Source: Saccoglossus kowalevskii
Taxonomy: Eukaryota; Hemichordata; Enteropneusta; Harrimaniidae
Direction of reading: 5' to 3'
Length of the DNA: 24,783 nt
Assembly: GCF_000003605.2 (NCBI RefSeq)
Contig: NW_003126886.1
Location: 113,680-138,462 of the forward strand
The position numbers were made by a program, and so were the translations under genes. Positions 21,872-24,783 of the stretch are shown in pieces (within the stretch, counting starts at the first letter, position 1; each line of letters starts with the position of its first letter). Below the pieces are notes generated by a model, which worked only from the letters and a program-made list of their open reading frames with translations, was not told the origin of the DNA and did not search any database.

Positions 21872-22068
21872 AGCCTCAACGACACCGGAGTAGAAAACAT
21901 ACAAACGTGGCCAACATTGAGACACCAACGATCTCAAAATTACAACACAATCGACACGGTGCGATGAACCTTAATCGCGTTCAGACGATGCAAGCTGTTG
22001 GCGACTTTTACACACACTTCTCACGACGACAACAACATAATGGAAACTGAAATAGACCAATGTCCCAC

Positions 22069-22079
22069 ACCACGTGACT
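22069..22079. promoter_or_regulatory. E-box ACCACGTGACT, copy 1
   Basis: Contains CACGTGAC, which read on the other strand is GTCACGTG, the core bound by USF and MiT/TFE-type bHLH-ZIP factors in animals. The site is about 205 bp upstream of the chosen KANSL1 start codon. An exact 11-bp copy lies 199 bp further upstream. Confidence 0.5.
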
Positions 22080-22267
22080 CGTACCGAGCCCGATTTCCTG
22101 CTCAATTTTTCAAACCTCCGTTCGAATGTTTACACCCTTTTTCAGACACTAATTTTACACAAGCAATCCTGGAAAGATCATGCTACGGTGATCACTACTG
22201 ACTGCAACCTAAACTCCTGTCAGTAAATTCGCAGATTTCGAGTAAAAGGAAAATAATAAGGCTAGGT

Positions 22268-22278
22268 ACCACGTGACT
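22268..22278. promoter_or_regulatory. E-box ACCACGTGACT, copy 2
   Basis: Identical in all 11 bases to the copy at 22069-22079. A near-palindromic half, GCCACGTC, lies just beyond it at about 22281-22288. The repetition of the full 11-mer makes function more likely than for a single CACGTG. Confidence 0.5.
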
Positions 22279-22615
22279 GGGCCACGTCTTGCACAAACAG
22301 TCTCGTCTTCACTGTGTTGTTCCCACCCAATATGCCGGTTTTCAACTTGACGTTATACCACTTAAAAATCCTCGCTCAGATTTCAAACTTCGCAGGGCGA
22401 CGATAGATATCCTTGGCTTTCGGTGTATGTAGTTAAATTTCCGTTTCGATGAGACCAAATTTCGTAAAAACTCAATGAAGTCAGGTTATTTAATGGCGCG
22501 TTTATGCCTTTTCATCAAAACTACAAGACCACCACAAAACAAAAATGTGGGCGATTTCATTTACATTAGGCAATGCGTCAATGCTCCCACCCCCCCCTCT
22601 AGGAGCTATTGCCTG

Positions 22616-22648
22616 ATTGGTCAGTTTGTTATCTTCGCGCTTCCCGCC
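22616..22648. promoter_or_regulatory. Inverted CCAAT box followed by E2F-like site
   Basis: ATTGG at 22616-22620 (NF-Y-type CCAAT on the minus strand) is followed about 20 bp later by GCGCTTCCCGCC, whose TTCCCGCC core (22641-22648) fits the E2F consensus. Paired CCAAT and E2F sites are common in proliferation-linked animal promoters. They could serve KANSL1 or an unseen divergent transcript. Confidence 0.35.
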
Positions 22649-22849
22649 TTTTTACTTACTCCCCATTCATAACAAAGATAATATCGTACTGTCGACGCGC
22701 GGTTTTCACACTTCCTGACAAAAACTGTCAAAATTGGTTAAACTGACAAAGTCGCAATTTTAACACCTAAAAGTTTAATACAACAACGTTGTTAGCGCCG
22801 AATAAAAAACCCTTGAATTGATCGCATCGACGGTAACGATGGGGGAATC

Positions 22850-24221
22850 AAATATCCAGCATATGAAGAATATGGTTTATTTTGAGGTGATTGCGACATG
22901 ACTCGTTTGTGTAATGCCGCCCCATACGATTTGAATATGTAGCAGAGACTACGCAGATCCAGGAACAACATACTAGAAATGATTCTTATTTTCGTTATCT
23001 GAGATTGTTTTTCAATAGAAGATTTAATGCTGAATTTTGAATGTTGTAATTATAATATTAAAATACGTTTTTAAGACGGAATTTTGCGTGTAGTATGTGA
23101 ATTTCAGCCATATGACTTGATCACTTTTTTATGTGGCCCCACAGAGTCCTCTAATTTTTATTTCCAACATTCATACCACTCGTTACTAAGTAATGTTAGA
23201 CAAAAAATAATTTCAAACTGTCTAACTCAAAAAAATAAAATACATGTAACTAAAAAGGATAAATAAAATGTAAGTCCTACATGTAGGTCTCAAACTATGA
23301 AAAGTGAAAATTATTTCACACTAAATGAACAAATTGAGAGGAATGTAAATATCAACATCTCTGATTTAAGAACAAATGTTAACTAGTTATAACTAGCTGG
23401 GAGGGGGGGGGCTTAACTGTTTGTGTTTTTACTCATTGCAATGCTATTTAAAAAAAATGTGTTACTGTGTACATTTATCATTATATCATTAAATGCAAAA
23501 CAAAAACAAATTAAATGTAAAAAAAAAATAATACAAAATGTTTACCTGTCACCATTTTAATTAATCTTGCAAAATGTGAATCAGTACAGTGTCATACTAA
23601 ATATTTAAGGTTTATAATCTTCAAATATTTATAAATTTAAATAATTGTTGTGACATCACTGCAGATGAAATCACAATTCTGAAATTGATGACCCTGTCAG
23701 CATGTGAGCTGCGGGAAGTACTAAAAGAGACAACACACAGTATATTGGTAGCAACTTATTCTTGCCAATCCAGTAGTCTCAACTGGATTTGAATAAATGT
23801 TCGATAAATTCGATAAACCACTTATAAAATAATTAAACAGCTTTATTGAAAGCATGTTCTTTTCATTTTAATAAATATTTATAAATGACTCAAATCACAG
23901 TGCGCAAGTTGGCCAATTGAATAACATTGCACTCTCTGATTGGCTAGTTGGATTCAATTGCTATTGAATTGATGTAATGAAGGGAACAGATTTGTTGTAT
24001 CAAGAGTATCCTACAATGTGTAATTTTTTAATAGAGTTTGAATTAAATCTTTGTACACATAAACACACTAGCCCTTTTTATGGCAAATCCTCTATCCCAA
24101 GATTAAAAGGTTATTTTCTTTTTAATAGTTCTTGGGTTTACTAAAAAATGCAATACATTTATCATAATATTTACACTCCTGGGAGGAATTTTTGTTTTAT
24201 TAAAGTCTATCCTTGTTTATA
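22850..24221. other. Upstream non-coding stretch
   Basis: AT-rich sequence with no supported gene. It holds a short G run at 23401-23411, poly-A and poly-T stretches, and small palindromes such as CCTACATGTAGG (about 23277-23288). Open frames of 60 or so codons lack any recognisable domain. Confidence 0.6.
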
Positions 24222-24342
24222 TGGAGATTATTCAAGGGCACTGTTCCGTTCGGCTCTGATCGAACTGAATCGAACTCTGGCATATCTCGGCTCTCGTTCG
24301 GCTCCCGACCGTATGAACGCATTGGAGATAATCTCCTGTTAA
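24222..24342. repeat. Imperfect foldback of about 120 bp with repeated CGTTCGGCTC
   Basis: GGAGATTATTC near 24222 is mirrored by GAGATAATCTCC near 24331-24342, and inner parts (gttcggctc against gagccgaac read inverted) also pair loosely. CGTTCGGCTC occurs twice directly, at 24247-24256 and 24295-24304. The CG content is higher than its surroundings. Frames open on both strands are a by-product of the symmetry. Probably a small transposon relic. Confidence 0.4.
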
Positions 24343-24519
24343 TCCGTGGGAGGAGCAGTAGTTTGGCTCCGATAGAATGCTGCCATAGCAACTATTGATG
24401 AAGTGTCTTCAACTGATTCCTATCGACTCAGGATTGTATATTTCACATTTACTACAAGATCATCAAATTATTTGCGTGATTCCTTCTCTTAATCGGCCCA
24501 TGACATTCATAATGCATTT

Positions 24520-24783
24520 CTAGCATTAAAATGATGATCAGCCATCTTGAATCAGATTCTGAAACAGATGCATGTGTAAATGTGTTATATGACATAAGTT
24601 TGAACATGATCAGTCCAGTCATTTTAGCAATATGACTCCAAAACAACATTCGTTAAAAACACAATGGTTGTCCATCGGCCATCTGAAAAAGATGTGATGT
24701 GCATCAAGGACCAGTTCGAATGAGATCAGGTACGGAAATGCTTGATTTTGAAGAATGTTAGTACTAAAATGGCCGACATCGGC
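24520..24783 (+). repeat. Copy of the GCCATTTTGAATC repeat, cut by the window end
   Basis: Contains gatcagccatcttgaatcagattctgaaac (in parts), agtttgaacatgatcagtcc, actccaaaacaacattcgttaaaaac, the core aatggttgtccatcggccatctg and ggaaatgcttgattttgaag, then a second core aaaatggccgacatcggc at the edge. It has the same orientation and word order as 9340-10130. Confidence 0.7.

Larger units (their letters stand above)
21865..22850 (-). promoter_or_regulatory. Probable KANSL1 5' UTR and promoter region
   Basis: This is the 5' flank of the first coding exon. It is clearly richer in CG dinucleotides than the introns (for example gtcgacgcgcgg near 22691-22702), as expected for a housekeeping promoter. 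It carries two identical E-boxes, an inverted CCAAT box (22616-22620) and an E2F-like TTCCCGCC (22641-22648). No TATA box stands out, and the transcription start and any non-coding first exon cannot be placed from sequence alone. A plus-strand reading frame of 67 codons at 21998-22201 lies within it but looks fortuitous. Confidence 0.55.

Noticed and set aside
21998-22201. 67-codon plus-strand frame upstream of KANSL1 as a divergent gene
   Set aside because: No recognisable domain and no visible splice structure. It overlaps E-box motifs and is short enough to be chance in CpG-richer DNA.
1-24783. CRISPR array, bacterial operon or phage-type system
   Set aside because: No regularly spaced identical repeats with unique spacers, no Shine-Dalgarno-led gene runs, and clear spliceosomal introns mark the DNA as animal.

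Overview
The window looks like nuclear DNA of an invertebrate animal. It is AT-rich and intron-dominated, the one recognisable gene is split by consensus GT..AG introns, and the non-coding space holds tRNA-type SINE, MITE and inverted-repeat DNA-transposon remnants. The repeats built around AAATGGC..GCCATTTTGAATC, and a foldback end reading AGTCCCCGTT..AACGGGGACT, remind me of mollusc or other lophotrochozoan genomes. That placement is an inference, not something the sequence proves.

Gene: one protein-coding gene is recognised, on the minus strand. It is the 5' two-fifths or more of KANSL1 (NSL1), the scaffold subunit of the MOF/KAT8 histone acetyltransferase NSL complex. The first coding exon is 20606-21864, the second is 7317-8158, and a 12.4-kb intron separates them. 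The two exons join in frame (phase 2) and give 700 residues, including the family's HVP..WKWA..DLEYRIRQQTDIY block and an AARTRP motif that in human KANSL1 binds WDR5. The C-terminal PEHE domain, which binds KAT8/MOF, is not in the window. It should lie further along the minus strand, below coordinate 1.

Layout: 1-7316 is the start of KANSL1 intron 2 and holds a tandem repeat copy, a 703-bp inverted-repeat element with a decayed transposase-like fragment, a second inverted-repeat element, a related repeat copy, a 28S-rRNA-like fragment and a small TA-flanked MITE. 8159-20605 is intron 1, with a four-monomer repeat block, a tRNA-derived SINE bounded by a perfect 14-bp target-site duplication, simple repeats, a second copy of the MITE and a 1,493-bp TIR element with a 5-bp duplication. 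21865-22850 is the 5' flank and probable promoter: richer in CpG, two identical ACCACGTGACT E-boxes, an inverted CCAAT box and an E2F-like site. 22850-24783 is upstream non-coding sequence ending in another copy of the repeat that opens the window.

No prokaryote-type operon, CRISPR array or defence system is present. The unusual material is in the mobile elements: the palindrome array of the 983-1685 element, the 28S-derived segment, the intact SINE, and the GTGGCGG-rich TIR element. Apart from KANSL1, the open reading frames of 60-110 codons show no codon-level or domain support and I treat them as chance.
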